A stretch of 64,000 nt of DNA from Parapristionchus giblindavisi (lineage: Eukaryota > Nematoda > Chromadorea > Rhabditida > Diplogasteridae), in NCBI GenBank assembly GCA_943737045.1, contig CALSFV010000020.1:310001-374000 (forward strand), read 5' to 3'. Under the pieces are notes generated by a model that saw only the letters and a program-made list of their open reading frames with translations, did no database searches and had not been told where the DNA came from. The position numbers were made by a program, and so were the translations under genes. The first letter of the stretch is position 1; each line of letters opens with the position of its first letter. Shown here piece after piece: positions 26,384 through 41,200 of the stretch.

Positions 26384-28311
26384 TTGATTGACCGATATCG
26401 AATAAAGATGTTTACGTGTTGTTGCGATTTTAATCTTAAATCTTCTCTCAGTACTGTATCCTATTATGATACTGTATTTGTGATGAAGACGAAAATAATG
26501 GATTTAATTATATATCTATTGTTTCAGACCGATTCTTTCCAGAAGTATGAGGCCTTCACGCATCATATTGATTGGTCTACAGCGATGTAAACTCCACAAG
26601 GTAATACAGTGAATTATTGATTGACCGATACCGAATAAATATGTTTATGTGTTGTTGTGATTGTATTCTTTGATCTTCTCTCAGTACTGTATCGTATTAT
26701 GATACTGTATTTGTGATGAAGACGAAAATAATGGATTTAATTATATATCTATTGTTTCAGACCGAGTCTTTCGAGAAGTATGAGGCCTTCGCTCCTCATA
26801 TTGATTGGTCTACAGCGATGTAAACTCCACAAGGTAATACAGTGAATTATTGATTGACCAATATCGAATAAAGATGTTTACCTGTTGTTGTGATTTTAAT
26901 CTTTGATCTTCTCTCAGTACTGTATCGTATTATGATACTGTATTTGTGATGAAGACGAAAATAATGGATTTAATTATATATCTATTGTTTCAGACCGATT
27001 CTTTCCAGAAGTATGAGGCCTTCACGCATCATATTGATTGGTCTACAGCGATGTAAACTCCACAAGGTAATACAGTGAATTATTGATTGACCGATACCGA
27101 ATAAATATGTTTATGTGTTGTTGTGATTGTATTCTTTGATCTTCTCTCAGTACTGTATCGTATTATGATACTGTATTTGTGATGAAGACGAAAATAATGG
27201 ATTTAATTATATATCTATTGTTTCAGACCGATTCTTTCCAGAAGTATGAGGCCTTCACGCATCATATTGATTGGTCTACAGCGATGTAAACTAGGTAATA
27301 CAGTGAATTATTGCGATGTAAACTCCACAAGGTAATGCAGTGAATTATTGATTGACCGATATCGAATAAAGATGTTTACGTGTTGTTGCGATTTTAATCT
27401 TAAATCTTCTCTCAGTACTGTATCCTATTATGATACTGTATTTGTGATGAAGACGAAAATAATGGATTTAATTATATATCTATTGTTTCAGACCGATTCT
27501 TTCCAGAAGTATGAGGCCTTCACGCATCATATTGATTGGTCTACAGCGATGTAAACTCCACAAGGTAATACAGTGAATTATTGATTGACCGATACCGAAT
27601 AAATATGTTTATGTGTTGTTGTGATTGTATTCTTTGATCTTCTCTCAGTACTGTATCGTATTATGATACTGTATTTGTGATGAAGACGAAAATAATGGAT
27701 TTAATTATATATCTATTGTTTCAGACCGAGTCTTTCGAGAAGTATGAGGCCTTCGCTCCTCATATTGATTGGTCTACAGCGATGTAAACTCCACAAGGTA
27801 ATACAGTGAATTATTGATTGACCAATATCGAATAAAGATGTTTACCTGTTGTTGTGATTTTAATCTTTGATCTTCTCTCAGTACTGTATCGTATTATGAT
27901 ACTGTATTTGTGATGAAGACGAAAATAATGGATTTAATTATATATCTATTGTTTCAGACCGATTCTTTCCAGAAGTATGAGGCCTTCACGCATCATATTG
28001 ATTGGTCTACAGCGATGTAAACTCCACAAGGTAATACAGTGAATTATTGATTGACCGATACCGAATAAATATGTTTATGTGTTGTTGTGATTGTATTCTT
28101 TGATCTTCTCTCAGTACTGTATCGTATTATGATACTGTATTTGTGATGAAGACGAAAATAATGGATTTAATTATATATCTATTGTTTCAGACCGATTCTT
28201 TCCAGAAGTATGAGGCCTTCACGCATCATATTGATTGGTCTACAGCGATGTAAACTAGGTAATACAGTGAATTATTGCGATGTAAACTCCACAAGGTAAT
28301 GCAGTGAATTA
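26384..28311 (+). repeat. 964-bp four-monomer multimer, two copies
   Basis: Units 26,384-27,347 and 27,348-28,311 both contain the rare GTTGTTGCGATTTT and share GACCAATATCG. 964 equals 265 + 3 x 233. The same length separates related monomers at 11,526, 12,490 and 13,454, and at 15,584 and 16,548. A second private marker, CCAGACGTATGAGG, recurs at about 26,043 and 28,469 (2,426 bp apart), so the 964-bp pair sits inside a larger duplication. Confidence 0.8.
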
Positions 28312-29334
28312 TTGATTGACCGATATCGAATAAAGATGTTTACGTGTTGTTGTGATTTTAATCATAAATCTTCTCTCAGTACTGTATCCTATTATGATAC
28401 TGTATTTGTGATGAAGACGAAAATAATGGATTTAATTATATATCTATTGTTTCAGACCGATTCTTTCCAGACGTATGAGGCCTTCACGCATCATATTGAT
28501 TGGTCTACAGCGATGTAAACTCCACAAGGTAATACAGTGAATTATTGATTGGCCGATACCGAATAAATATGTTTATGTGTTGTTGTGATTGTATTCTTTG
28601 ATCTTCTCTCAGTACTGTAGCGTATTATGATACTGTATTTGTGATGAAGACGAAAATAATGGATTTAATTATATATCTATTGTTTCAGACCGATTCTTTC
28701 CAGAAGTATGAGGCCTTCACGCATCATATTGATTGGTCTACAGCGATGTAAACTAGGTAATACAGTGAATTATTGCGATGTAAACTCCACAAGGTAATGC
28801 AGTGAATTATTGATTGACCGATATCGAATAAAGATGTTTACGTGTTGTTGTGATTTTAATCTTAAATCTTCTCTCAGTACTGTATCCTATTATGATACTG
28901 TATTTGTGATGAAGACGAAAATAATGGATTTAATTATATATCTATTGTTTCAGACCGATTCTTTCCAGAAGTATGAGGCCTTCACGCATCATATTGATTG
29001 GTCTACAGCGATGTAAACTCCACAAGGTAATACAGTGAATTATTGATTGACCGATACCGAATAAATATGTTTATGTGTTGTTGTGATTGTATTCTTTGAT
29101 CTTCTCTCAGTACTGTATCGTATTATGATACTGTATTTGTGATGAAGACGAAAATAATGGATTTAATTATATATCTATTGTTTCAGACCGAGTCTTTCGA
29201 GAAGTATGAGGCCTTCGCTCCTCATATTGATTGGTCTACAGCGATGTAAACTCCACAAGGTAATACAGTGAATTATTGATTGACCAATATCGAATAAAGA
29301 TGTTTACCTGTTGTTGTGATTTTAATCTTTGATC

Positions 29335-32300
29335 TTCTCTCAGTACTGTATCGTATTATGATACTGTATTTGTGATGAAGACGAAAATAATGGATTTAAT
29401 TATATATCTATTGTTTCAGGCCGATTCTTTCCAGAAGTATGAGGCCTTCACGCATCATATTGATTGGTCTACAGCGATGTAAACTCCACAAGGTAATACA
29501 GTGAATTATTGATTGACCGATACCGAATAAATATGTTTATGTGTTGTTGTGATTGTATTCTTTGATCTTCTCTCAGTACTGTATCGTATTATGATACTGT
29601 ATTTGTGATGAAGACGAAAATAATGGATTTAATTATATATCTATTGTTTCAGACCGATTCTTTCCAGAAGTATGAGGCCTTCACGCATCATATTGATTGG
29701 TCTACAGCGATGTAAACTAGGTAATACAGTGAATTATTGCGATGTAAACTCCACAAGGTAATGCAGTGAAATATTGATTGACCGATATCGAATAAAGATG
29801 TTTACGTGTTGTTGTGATTTTAATCATAAATCTTCTCTCAGTACTGTATCCTATTATGATACTGTATTTGTGATGAAGACGAAAATAATGGATTTAATTA
29901 TATATCTATTGTTTCAGACCGATTCTTTCCAGAAGTATGAGGCCTTCACGCATCATATTGATTGGTCTACAGCGATGTAAACTCCACAAGGTAATACAGT
30001 GAATTATTGATTGACCGATACCGAATAAATATGTTTATGTGTTGTTGTGATTGTATTCTTTGATCTTCTCTCAGTACTGTATCGTATTATGATACTGTAT
30101 TTGTGATGAAGACGAAAATAATGGATTTAATTATATATCTATTGTTTCAGACCGAGTCTTTCGAGAAGTATGAGGCCTTCACGCATCATATTGATTGGTC
30201 TACAGCGATGTAAACTCCACAAGGTAATACAGTGAATTATTGATTGACCGATACCGAATAAATATGTTTATGTGTTGTTGTGATTGTATTCTTTGATCTT
30301 CTCTCAGTACTGTATCGTATTATGATACTGTATTTGTGATGAAGACGAAAATAATGGATTTAATTATATATCTATTGTTTCAGACCGATTCTTTCCAGAA
30401 GTATGAGGCCTTCACGCATCATATTGATTGGTCTACAGCGATGTAAACTAGGTAATACAGTGAATTATTGCGATGTAAACTCCACAAGGTAATGCAGTGA
30501 ATTATTGATTGACCGATATCGAATAAAGATGTTTACGTGTTGTTGTGATTTTAATCTTAAATCTTCTCTCAGTACTGTATCCTATTATGATACTGTATTT
30601 GTGATGAAGACGAAAATAATGGATTTAATTATATATCTATTGTTTCAGACCGATTCTTTCCAGAAGTATGATGCCTTCACGCATCATATTGATTGGTCTA
30701 CAGCGATGTAAACTCCACAAGGTAATACAGTGAATTATTGATTGACCGATACCGAATAAATATGTTTATGTGTTGTTGTGATTGTATTCTTTGATCTTCT
30801 CTCAGTACTGTATCGTATTATGATACTGTATTTGTGATGAAGACGAAAATAATGGATTTAATTATATATCTATTGTTTCAGACCGAGTCTTTCGAGAAGT
30901 ATGAGGCCTTCGCTCCTCATATTGATTGGTCTACAGCGATGTAAACTCCACAAGGTAATACAGTGAATTATTGATTGACCAATATCGAATAAAGATGTTT
31001 ACCTGTTGTTGTGATTTTAATCTTTGATCTTCTCTCAGTACTGTATCGTATTATGATACTGTATTTGTGATGAAGACGAAAATAATGGATTTAATTATAT
31101 ATCTATTGTTTCAGGCCGATTCTTTCCAGAAGTATGAGGCCTTCACGCATCATATTGATTGGTCTACAGCGATGTAAACTAGGTAATACAGTGAATTATT
31201 GCGATGTAAACTCCACAACGTAATGCAGTGAATTATTGATTGACCGATATCGAATAAAGATGTTTACGTGTTGTTGTGATTTTAATCTTAAATCTTCTCT
31301 CAGTACTGTATCGTATTATGATACTGTATTTGTGATGAAGACGAAAATAATGGATTTAATTATATATCTATTGTTTCAGACCGATTCTTTCCAGAAGTAT
31401 GAGGCCTTCACGCATCATATTGATTGGTCTACAGCGATGTAAACTCCACAAGGTAATACAGTGAATTATTGATTGACCGATACCGAATAAATATGTTTAT
31501 GTGTTGTTGTGATTGTATTCTTTGATCTTCTCTCAGTACTGTATCGTATTATGATACTGTATTTGTGATGAAGACGAAAATAATGGATTTAATTATATAT
31601 CTATTGTTTCAGACCGATTCTTTCCAGAAGTATGAGGCCTTCACGCATCATATTGATTGGTCTACAGCGATGTAAACTCCACAAGGTAATGCAGTGAATT
31701 ATTGATTGACCGATATCGAATAAAGATGTTTACCTGTTGTTGTGATTTTAATCTTTGATCTTCTCTCAGTACTGTATCGTATTATGATACTGTATTTGTG
31801 ATGAAGACGAAAATAATGGATTTAATTATATATCTATTGTTTCAGACCGATTCTTTCCAGAAGTATGAATCCTTCACGCATCATATTGATTGGTCTACTC
31901 CTCATATTGATTGGTCTACAGCGATGTAAACTCCACAAGGTAATACAGTGAATTATTGATTGACCAATATCGAATAAAGATGTTTACCTGTTGTTGTGAT
32001 TTTAATCTTTGATCTTCTCTCAGTACTGTATCGTATTATGATACTGTATTTGTGATGAAGACGAAAATAATGGATTTAATTATATATCTATTGTTTCAGA
32101 CCGATTCTTTCCAGAAGTATGAGGCCTTCACGCATCATATTGATTGGTCTACTCCTCATATTGATTGGTCTACAGCGATGTAAACTCCACAAGGTAATAC
32201 AGTGAATTATTGATTGACCGATACCGAATAAATATGTTTATGTGTTGTTGTGATTGTATTCTTTGATCTTCTCTCAGTACTGTATCGTATTATGATACTG

Positions 32301-35300
32301 TATTTGTGATGAAGACGAAAATAATGGATTTAATTATATATCTATTGTTTCAGACCGATTCTTTCCAGAAGTATGAGGCCTTCACGCATCATATTGATTG
32401 GTCTACAGCGATGTAAACTAGGTAATACAGTGAATTATTGCGATGTAAACTCCACAAGGTAATGCAGTGAATTATTGATTGACCGATATCGAATAAAGAT
32501 GTTTACGTGTTGTTGTGATTTTAATCTTAAATCTTCTCTCAGTACTGTATCGTATTATGATACTGTATTTGTGATGAAGACGAAAATAATGGATTTAATT
32601 ATATATCTATTGTTTCAGGCCGATTCTTTCCAGAAGTATGAGGCCTTCACGCATCATATTGATTGGTCTACAGCGATGTAAACTCCACAAGGTAATACAG
32701 TGAATTATTGATTGACCGATACCGAATAAATATGTTTATGTGTTGTTGTGATTGTATTCTTTGATCTTCTCTCAGTACTGTATCGTATTATGATACTGTA
32801 TTTGTGATGAAGACGAAAATAATGGATTTAATTATATATCTATTGTTTCAGACCGATTCTTTCCAGAAGTATGAGGCCTTCACGCATCATATTGATTGGT
32901 CTACAGCGATGTAAACTAGGTAATACAGTGAATTATTGCGATGTAAACTCCACAAGGTAATGCAGTGAATTATTGATTGACCGATATCGAATAAAGATGT
33001 TTACGTGTTGTTGTGATTTTAATCATAAATCTTCTCTCAGTACTGTATCCTATTATGATACTGTATTTGTGATGAAGACGAAAATAATGGATTTAATTAT
33101 ATATCTATTGTTTCAGACCGATTCTTTCCAGAAGTATGAGGCCTTCACGCATCATATTGATTGGTCTACAGCGATGTAAACTCCACAAGGTAATACAGTG
33201 AATTATTGATTGACCGATACCGAATAAATATGTTTATGTGTTGTTGTGATTGTATTCTTTGATCTTCTCTCAGTACTGTATCGTATTATGATACTGTATT
33301 TGTGATGAAGACGAAAATAATGGATTTAATTATATATCTATTGTTTCAGACCGAGTCTTTCGAGAAGTATGAGGCCTTCACGCATCATATTGATTGGTCT
33401 ACAGCGATGTAAACTCCACAAGGTAATACAGTGAATTATTGATTGACCGATACCGAATAAATATGTTTATGTGTTGTTGTGATTGTATTCTTTGATCTTC
33501 TCTCAGTACTGTATCGTATTATGATACTGTATTTGTGATGAAGACGAAAATAATGGATTTAATTATATATCTATTGTTTCAGACCGATTCTTTCCAGAAG
33601 TATGAGGCCTTCACGCATCATATTGATTGGTCTACAGCGATGTAAACTAGGTAATACAGTGAATTATTGCGATGTAAACTCCACAAGGTAATGCAGTGAA
33701 TTATTGATTGACCGATATCGAATAAAGATGTTTACGTGTTGTTGTGATTTTAATCTTAAATCTTCTCTCAGTACTGTATCCTATTATGATACTGTATTTG
33801 TGATGAAGACGAAAATAATGGATTTAATTATATATCTATTGTTTCAGACCGATTCTTTCCAGAAGTATGAGGCCTTCACGCATCATATTGATTGGTCTAC
33901 AGCGATGTAAACTCCACAAGGTAATACAGTGAATTATTGATTGACCGATACCGAATAAATATGTTTATGTGTTGTTGTGATTGTATTCTTTGATCTTCTC
34001 TCAGTACTGTATCGTATTATGATACTGTATTTGTGATGAAGACGAAAATAATGGATTTAATTATATATCTATTGTTTCAGACCGAGTCTTTCGAGAAGTA
34101 TGAGGCCTTCGCTCCTCATATTGATTGGTCTACAGCGATGTAAACTCCACAAGGTAATACAGTGAATTATTGATTGACCAATATCGAATAAAGATGTTTA
34201 CCTGTTGTTGTGATTTTAATCTTTGATCTTCTCTCAGTACTGTATCGTATTATGATACTGTATTTGTGATGAAGACGAAAATAATGGATTTAATTATATA
34301 TCTATTGTTTCAGGCCGATTCTTTCCAGAAGTATGAGGCCTTCACGCATCATATTGATTGGTCTACAGCGATGTAAACTAGGTAATACAGTGAATTATTG
34401 CGATGTAAACTCCACAACGTAATGCAGTGAATTATTGATTGACCGATATCGAATAAAGATGTTTACGTGTTGTTGTGATTTTAATCTTAAATCTTCTCTC
34501 AGTACTGTATCGTATTATGATACTGTATTTGTGATGAAGACGAAAATAATGGATTTATTTATATATCTATTGTTTCAGACCGATTCTTTCCAGAAGTATG
34601 AGGCCTTCACGCATCATATTGATTGGTCTACAGCGATGTAAACTCCACAAGGTAATACAGTGAATTATTGATTGACCGATACCGAATAAATATGTTTATG
34701 TGTTGTTGTGATTGTATTCTTTGATCTTCTCTCAGTACTGTATCGTATTATGATACTGTATTTGTGATGAAGACGAAAATAATGGATTTAATTATATATC
34801 TATTGTTTCAGACCGATTCTTTCCAGAAGTATGAGGCCTTCACGCATCATATTGATTGGTCTACAGCGATGTAAACTAGGTAATACAGTGAATTATTGCG
34901 ATGTAAACTCCACAAGGTAATGCAGTGAATTATTGATTGACCGATATCGAATAAAGATGTTTACCTGTTGTTGTGATTTTAATCTTTGATCTTCTCTCAG
35001 TACTGTATCGTATTATGATACTGTATTTGTGATGAAGACGAAAATAATGGATTTAATTATATATCTATTGTTTCAGACCGATTCTTTCCAGAAGTATGAA
35101 TCCTTCACGCATCATATTGATTGGTCTACTCCTCATATTGATTGGTCTACAGCGATGTAAACTCCACAAGGTAATACAGTGAATTATTGATTGACCAATA
35201 TCGAATAAAGATGTTTACCTGTTGTTGTGATTTTAATCTTTGATCTTCTCTCAGTACTGTATCGTATTATGATACTGTATTTGTGATGAAGACGAAAATA

Positions 35301-35782
35301 ATGGATTTAATTATATATCTATTGTTTCAGACCGATTCTTTCCAGAAGTATGAGGCCTTCACGCATCATATTGATTGGTCTACTCCTCATATTGATTGGT
35401 CTACAGCGATGTAAACTCCACAAGGTAATACAGTGAATTATTGATTGACCGATACCGAATAAATATGTTTATGTGTTGTTGTGATTGTATTCTTTGATCT
35501 TCTCTCAGTACTGTATCGTATTATGATACTGTATTTGTGATGAAGACGAAAATAATGGATTTAATTATATATCTATTGTTTCAGACCGATTCTTTCCAGA
35601 AGTATGAGGCCTTCACGCATCATATTGATTGGTCTACAGCGATGTAAACTAGGTAATACAGTGAATTATTGCGATGTAAACTCCACAAGGTAATGCAGTG
35701 AATTATTGATTGACCGATATCGAATAAAGATGTTTACGTGTTGTTGTGATTTTAATCTTAAATCTTCTCTCAGTACTGTATC
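29335..35782 (+). repeat. 3.2-kb tandem duplication with 32-bp indel
   Basis: About 29,335-32,533 and 32,534-35,782 are two tandem copies. Shared rare markers are CAGGCCGATTC (29,417 and 32,616), CCACAACGTAATG (about 31,213 and 34,412) and TATGAATCCTTC (about 31,865 and 35,096). The offset is 3,199 bp at first and 3,231 bp after about 31,675, where the second copy carries the 32-bp insertion and the first does not. The insertion was therefore gained or lost after the duplication. Confidence 0.85.
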
Positions 35783-36419
35783 CTATTATGATACTGTATT
35801 TGTGATGAAGACGAAAATAATGGATTTAATTATATGTCTATTGTTTCAGACCGAGTCTTTCGAGAAGTATGAGGCCTTCACGCATCATATTGATTGGTCT
35901 ACAGCGATGTAAACTCCACAAGGTAATACAGTGAATTATTGATTGACCGATACCGAATAAATATGTTTATGTGTTGTTGTGATTGTATTCTTTGATCTTC
36001 TCTCAGTACTGTATCGTATTATGATACTGTATTTGTGATGAAGACGAAAATAATGGATTTAATTATATATCTATTGTTTCAGACCGAGTCTTTCGAGAAG
36101 TATGAGGCCTTCGCTCCTCATATTGATTGGTCTACAGCGATGTAAACTCCACAAGGTAATACAGTGAATTATTGATTGACCAATATCGAATAAAGATGTT
36201 TACCTGTTGTTGTGATTTTAATCTTTGATCTTCTCTCAGTACTGTATCGTATTATGATACTGTATTTGTGATGAAGACGAAAATAATGGATTTAATTATA
36301 TATCTATTGTTTCAGGCCGATTCTTTCCAGAAGTATGAGGCCTTCACGCATCATATTGATTGGTCTACTCCTCATATTGATTGGTCTACAGCGATGTAAA
36401 CTCCACAAGGTAATACAGT

Positions 36420-36540
36420 GAATTATTGATTGACCGATACCGAATAAAGATATTTATGTGTTGTTGTGATTTTAATCTTTGATCTTCTCTCAGTACTGTA
36501 TCGTATAATGATACTCTATTTGTGATGAAGACGAATATAA
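36420..36540 (+). other. Boundary between two variant domains
   Basis: Here GAATAAAGATATTTATG, CGTATAATGATACTCT, GACGAATATAATGG and GACCGGGTCTTTCG appear together for the first time. All stay common to the right but are absent to the left. Beyond this point 227-bp monomers begin and the 265-bp class dwindles to two copies (37,095 and 39,994), both within the 2.9-kb duplication. The sequence stays pure satellite across the boundary. Confidence 0.8.
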
Positions 36541-36690
36541 TGGATTTAATTATATATCTGTTGTTTCAGACCGGGTCTTTCGAGAAGTATGAGGCCTTCG
36601 CTCCTCATATTGATTGGTCTACAGCGATGTAAACTCCACAAGGCAATACAGTGAATTATTGATTGACCGATACCGAATAAAAATGTTAAT

Positions 36691-36712
36691 GTGTTGTTAT
36701 GATCTTTGATCT
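36691..36712 (+). repeat. 227-bp variant (6-bp shortening), first copy
   Basis: GTTGTTATGATCTTTGATC replaces the longer GTTGTTGTGATTGTATTCTTTGATC, removing 6 bp between the GT-rich tract and the GATC box. Related short forms (GTTGTGATCTTTG, GTTGTAATCTTTG, GTTCTGATCTTTG) are scattered from here to the end and dominate the inverted block. None occurs before 36.6 kb, so it is a marker of the right-hand domain. Confidence 0.85.
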
Positions 36713-39700
36713 TCTCTCAGTACTGTATCGTATAATGATATTCTATTTGTTATGAAGACGAAAATAATGGATTTAATTATATGTCTATTGTTTCAGACCG
36801 AGTCTTTCGAGAAGTATGAGGCCTTCGCTCCTCATATTGATTGGTCTACAGCGATGTAAACTCCACAAGGCAATACAGTGAATTATTGATTGACCGATAC
36901 CGAATAAAGATATTTATGTGTTGTTGTGATTTTAATCTTTGATCTTCTCTCAGTACTGTATCGTATTATGATACTGTATTTGTGATGAAGACGAAAATAA
37001 TGGATTTAATTATATATTTATTGTTTCAGACCGATTCTTTCCAGAAGTATGAGGCCTTCACGCATCATATTGATTGGTCTACAGCGATGTAAACTAGGTA
37101 ATACAGTGAATTATTGCGATGTAAACTCCACAAGGTAATGCAGTGAATTATTGATTGTCCGATATCGAATAAAGATGTTTACGTGTTGTTGTGATTTTAA
37201 TCTTAAATCTTCTCTCAGTACTGTATCGTATTATGATACTGTTTTTGTGATGAAGACGAAAATAATGGATTTAATTATATATTTATTGTTTCAGACCGAT
37301 TCTTTCCAGAAGTATGAGGCCTTCACGCATCATATTGATTGGTGTACAGCGATGTAAACTCCACAAGGTAATACAGTGAATTATTGATTGACCGATACCG
37401 AATAAATATGTTTATGTGTTGTTGTGATTGTATTCTTTGATCTTCTCTCAGTACTGTATCGTATTATGATACTGTATTTGTGATGAAGACGAAAATAATG
37501 GATTTAATTATATATCTATTGTTTAAGACCGAGTCTTTCGAGAAGTATGAGGCCTTCGCTCCTCATATTGATTGGTCTACAGCGATGTAAACTCCACAAG
37601 GTAATACAGTGAATTATTGATTGACCAATATCGAATAAAGATGTTTACCTGTTGTTGTGATTTTAATCTTTGATCTTCTCTCAGTACTGTATCGTATTAT
37701 GATACTGTATTTGTGATGAAGACGAAAATAATGGATTTAATTATATATCTATTGTTTCAGACCGATTCTTTCCAGAAGTATGAGGCCTTCACGCATCATA
37801 TTGATTGGTCTACTCCTCATATTGATTGGTCTACAGCGATGTAAACTCCACAAGGTAATACAGTGAATTATTGATTGACCGATACCGAATAAAGATATTT
37901 ATGTGTTGTTGTGATTTTAATCTTTGATCTTCTCTCAGTACTGTATCGTATAATGATACTCTATTTGTGATGAAGACGAATATAATGGATTTAATTATAT
38001 ATCTGTTGTTTCAGACCGGGTCTTTCGAGAAGTATGAGGCCTTCGCTCCTCATATTGATTGGTCTACAGCGATGTAAACTCCACAAGGTAATACAGTGAA
38101 TTATTGATTGACCAATATCGAATAAAGATGTTTACCTGTTGTTGTGATTTTAATCTTTGATCTTCTCTCAGTACTGTATCGTATTATGATACTGTATTTG
38201 TGATGAAGACGAAAATAATGGATTTAATTATATATCTATTGTTTCAGACCGATTCTTTCCAGAAGTATGAGGCCTTCACGCATCATATTGATTGGTCTAC
38301 TCCTCATATTGATTGGTCTACAGCGATGTAAACTCCACAAGGTAATACAGTGAATTATTGATTGACCGATACCGAATAAAGATATTTATGTGTTGTTGTG
38401 ATTTTAATCTTTGATCTTCTCTCAGTACTGTATCGTATAATGATACTCTATTTGTGATGAAGACGAATATAATGGATTTAATTATATATCTGTTGTTTCA
38501 GACCGGGTCTTTCGAGAAGTATGAGGCCTTCGCTCCTCATATTGATTGGTCTACAGCGATGTAAACTCCACAAGGCAATACAGTGAATTATTGATTGACC
38601 GATACCGAATAAAAATGTTAATGTGTTGTTATGATCTTTGATCTTCTCTCAGTACTGTATCGTATAATGATATTCTATTTGTTATGAAGACGAAAATAAT
38701 GGATTTAATTATATGTCTATTGTTTCAGACCGAGTCTTTCGAGAAGTATGAGGCCTTCGCTCCTCATATTGATTGGTCTACAGCGATGTAAACTCCACAA
38801 GGCAATACAGTGAATTATTGATTGACCGATACCGAATAAAGATATTTATGTGTTGTTGTGATTTTAATCTTTGATCTTCTCTCAGTACTGTATCGTATTA
38901 TGATACTGTATTTGTGATGAAGACGAAAATAATGGATTTAATTATATATCTATTGTTTCAGACCGATTCTTTCCAGAAGTATGAGGCCTTCACGCATCAT
39001 ATTGATTGGTCTACTCCTCATATTGATTGGTCTACAGCGATGTAAACTCCACAAGGTAATACAGTGAATTATTGATTGACCAATATCGAATAAAGATGTT
39101 TACCTGTTGTTGTGATTTTAATCTTTGATCTTCTCTCAGTACTGTATCGTATTATGATACTGTATTTGTGATGAAGACGAAAATAATGGATTTAATTATA
39201 TATCTATTGTTTCAGACCGATTCTTTCCAGAAGTATGAGGCCTTCACGCATCATATTGATTGGTCTACTCCTCATATTGATTGGTCTACAGCGATGTAAA
39301 CTCCACAAGGTAATACAGTGAATTATTGATTGACCGATACCGAATAAAGATATTTATGTGTTGTTGTGATTTTAATCTTTGATCTTCTCTCAGTACTGTA
39401 TCGTATAATGATACTCTATTTGTGATGAAGACGAATATAATGGATTTAATTATATATCTGTTGTTTCAGACCGGGTCTTTCGAGAAGTATGAGGCCTTCG
39501 CTCCTCATATTGATTGGTCTACAGCGATGTAAACTCCACAAGGCAATACAGTGAATTATTGATTGACCGATACCGAATAAAAATGTTAATGTGTTGTTAT
39601 GATCTTTGATCTTCTCTCAGTACTGTATCGTATAATGATATTCTATTTGTTATGAAGACGAAAATAATGGATTTAATTATATGTCTATTGTTTCAGACCG

Positions 39701-41166
39701 AGTCTTTCGAGAAGTATGAGGCCTTCGCTCCTCATATTGATTGGTCTACAGCGATGTAAACTCCACAAGGCAATACAGTGAATTATTGATTGACCGATAC
39801 CGAATAAAGATATTTATGTGTTGTTGTGATTTTAATCTTTGATCTTCTCTCAGTACTGTATCGTATTATGATACTGTATTTGTGATGAAGACGAAAATAA
39901 TGGATTTAATTATATATTTATTGTTTCAGACCGATTCTTTCCAGAAGTATGAGGCCTTCACGCATCATATTGATTGGTCTACAGCGATGTAAACTAGGTA
40001 ATACAGTGAATTATTGCGATGTAAACTCCACAAGGTAATGCAGTGAATTATTGATTGTCCGATATCGAATAAAGATGTTTACGTGTTGTTGTGATTTTAA
40101 TCTTAAATCTTCTCTCAGTACTGTATCGTATTATGATACTGTTTTTGTGATGAAGACGAAAATAATGGATTTAATTATATATTTATTGTTTCAGACCGAT
40201 TCTTTCCAGAAGTATGAGGCCTTCACGCATCATATTGATTGGTCTACAGCGATGTAAACTCCACAAGGTAATACAGTGAATTATTGATTGACCGATACCG
40301 AATAAATATGTTTATGTGTTGTTGTGATTGTATTCTTTGATCTTCTCTCAGTACTGTATCGTATTATGATACTGTATTTGTGATGAAGACGAAAATAATG
40401 GATTTAATTATATATCTATTGTTTAAGACCGAGTCTTTCGAGAAGTATGAGGCCTTCGCTCCTCATATTGATTGGTCTACAGCGATGTAAACTCCACAAG
40501 GTAATACAGTGAATTATTGATTGACCAATATCGAATAAAGATGTTTACCTGTTGTTGTGATTTTAATCTTTGATCTTCTCTCAGTACTGTATCGTATTAT
40601 GATACTGTATTTGTGATGAAGACGAAAATAATGGATTTAATTATATATCTATTGTTTCAGACCGATTCTTTCCAGAAGTATGAGGCCTTCACGCATCATA
40701 TTGATTGGTCTACTCCTCATATTGATTGGTCTACAGCGATGTAAACTCCACAAGGTAATACAGTGAATTATTGATTGACCGATACCGAATAAAGATATTT
40801 ATGTGTTGTTGTGATTTTAATCTTTGATCTTCTCTCAGTACTGTATCGTATAATGATACTCTATTTGTGATGAAGACGAATATAATGGATTTAATTGTAT
40901 ATCTGTTGTTTCAGACCGGGTCTTTCGAGAAGTATGAGGCCTTCGCTCCTCATATTGATTGGTCTACAGCGATGTAAACTCCACAAGGCAATACAGTGAA
41001 TTATTGATTGACCGATACCGAATAAAAATGTTAATGTGTTGTTATGATCTTTGATCTTCTCTCAGTACTGTATCGTATAATGATATTCTATTTGTTATGA
41101 AGACGAAAATAATGGATTTAATTATATGTCTATTGTTTCAGACCGAGTCTTTCCAGAAGTATGAGG

Positions 41167-41200
41167 CCTTCACGCATCATATTTATTGATCTACAGCGAT
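41167..41200 (+). repeat. Core variant with premature TGA
   Basis: CATATTTATTGATCTACAGCG replaces CATATTGATTGGTCTACAGCG, which puts TGA (41,187-41,189) in the core frame. The same variant is at about 41641, 44868, 50257, 51661, 53304, 54709 and 56557. Most copies follow a monomer ending in TGTAGTGAATTAATGATTGAAC, so the two travel as a dimer. This marker shows that the core frame is not kept open in all copies. Confidence 0.85.

Larger units (their letters stand above)
36114..40988 (+). repeat. 2.9-kb tandem duplication
   Basis: 36,114-39,013 is repeated at a 2,900-bp offset up to about 40,988. Shared markers include ATATATTTATTG (37,014/39,914), TGTCCGATATCG (about 37,157/40,057), CTGTTTTTGTG and GTTTAAGACC (37,521/40,421). 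Seen differences are CAGGCC/CAGACC near 36,315, TGGTGTACAGC at 37,342 against TGGTCTACAGC, and TTAATTATAT/TTAATTGTAT near 40,896. The second copy is incomplete. Confidence 0.85.
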
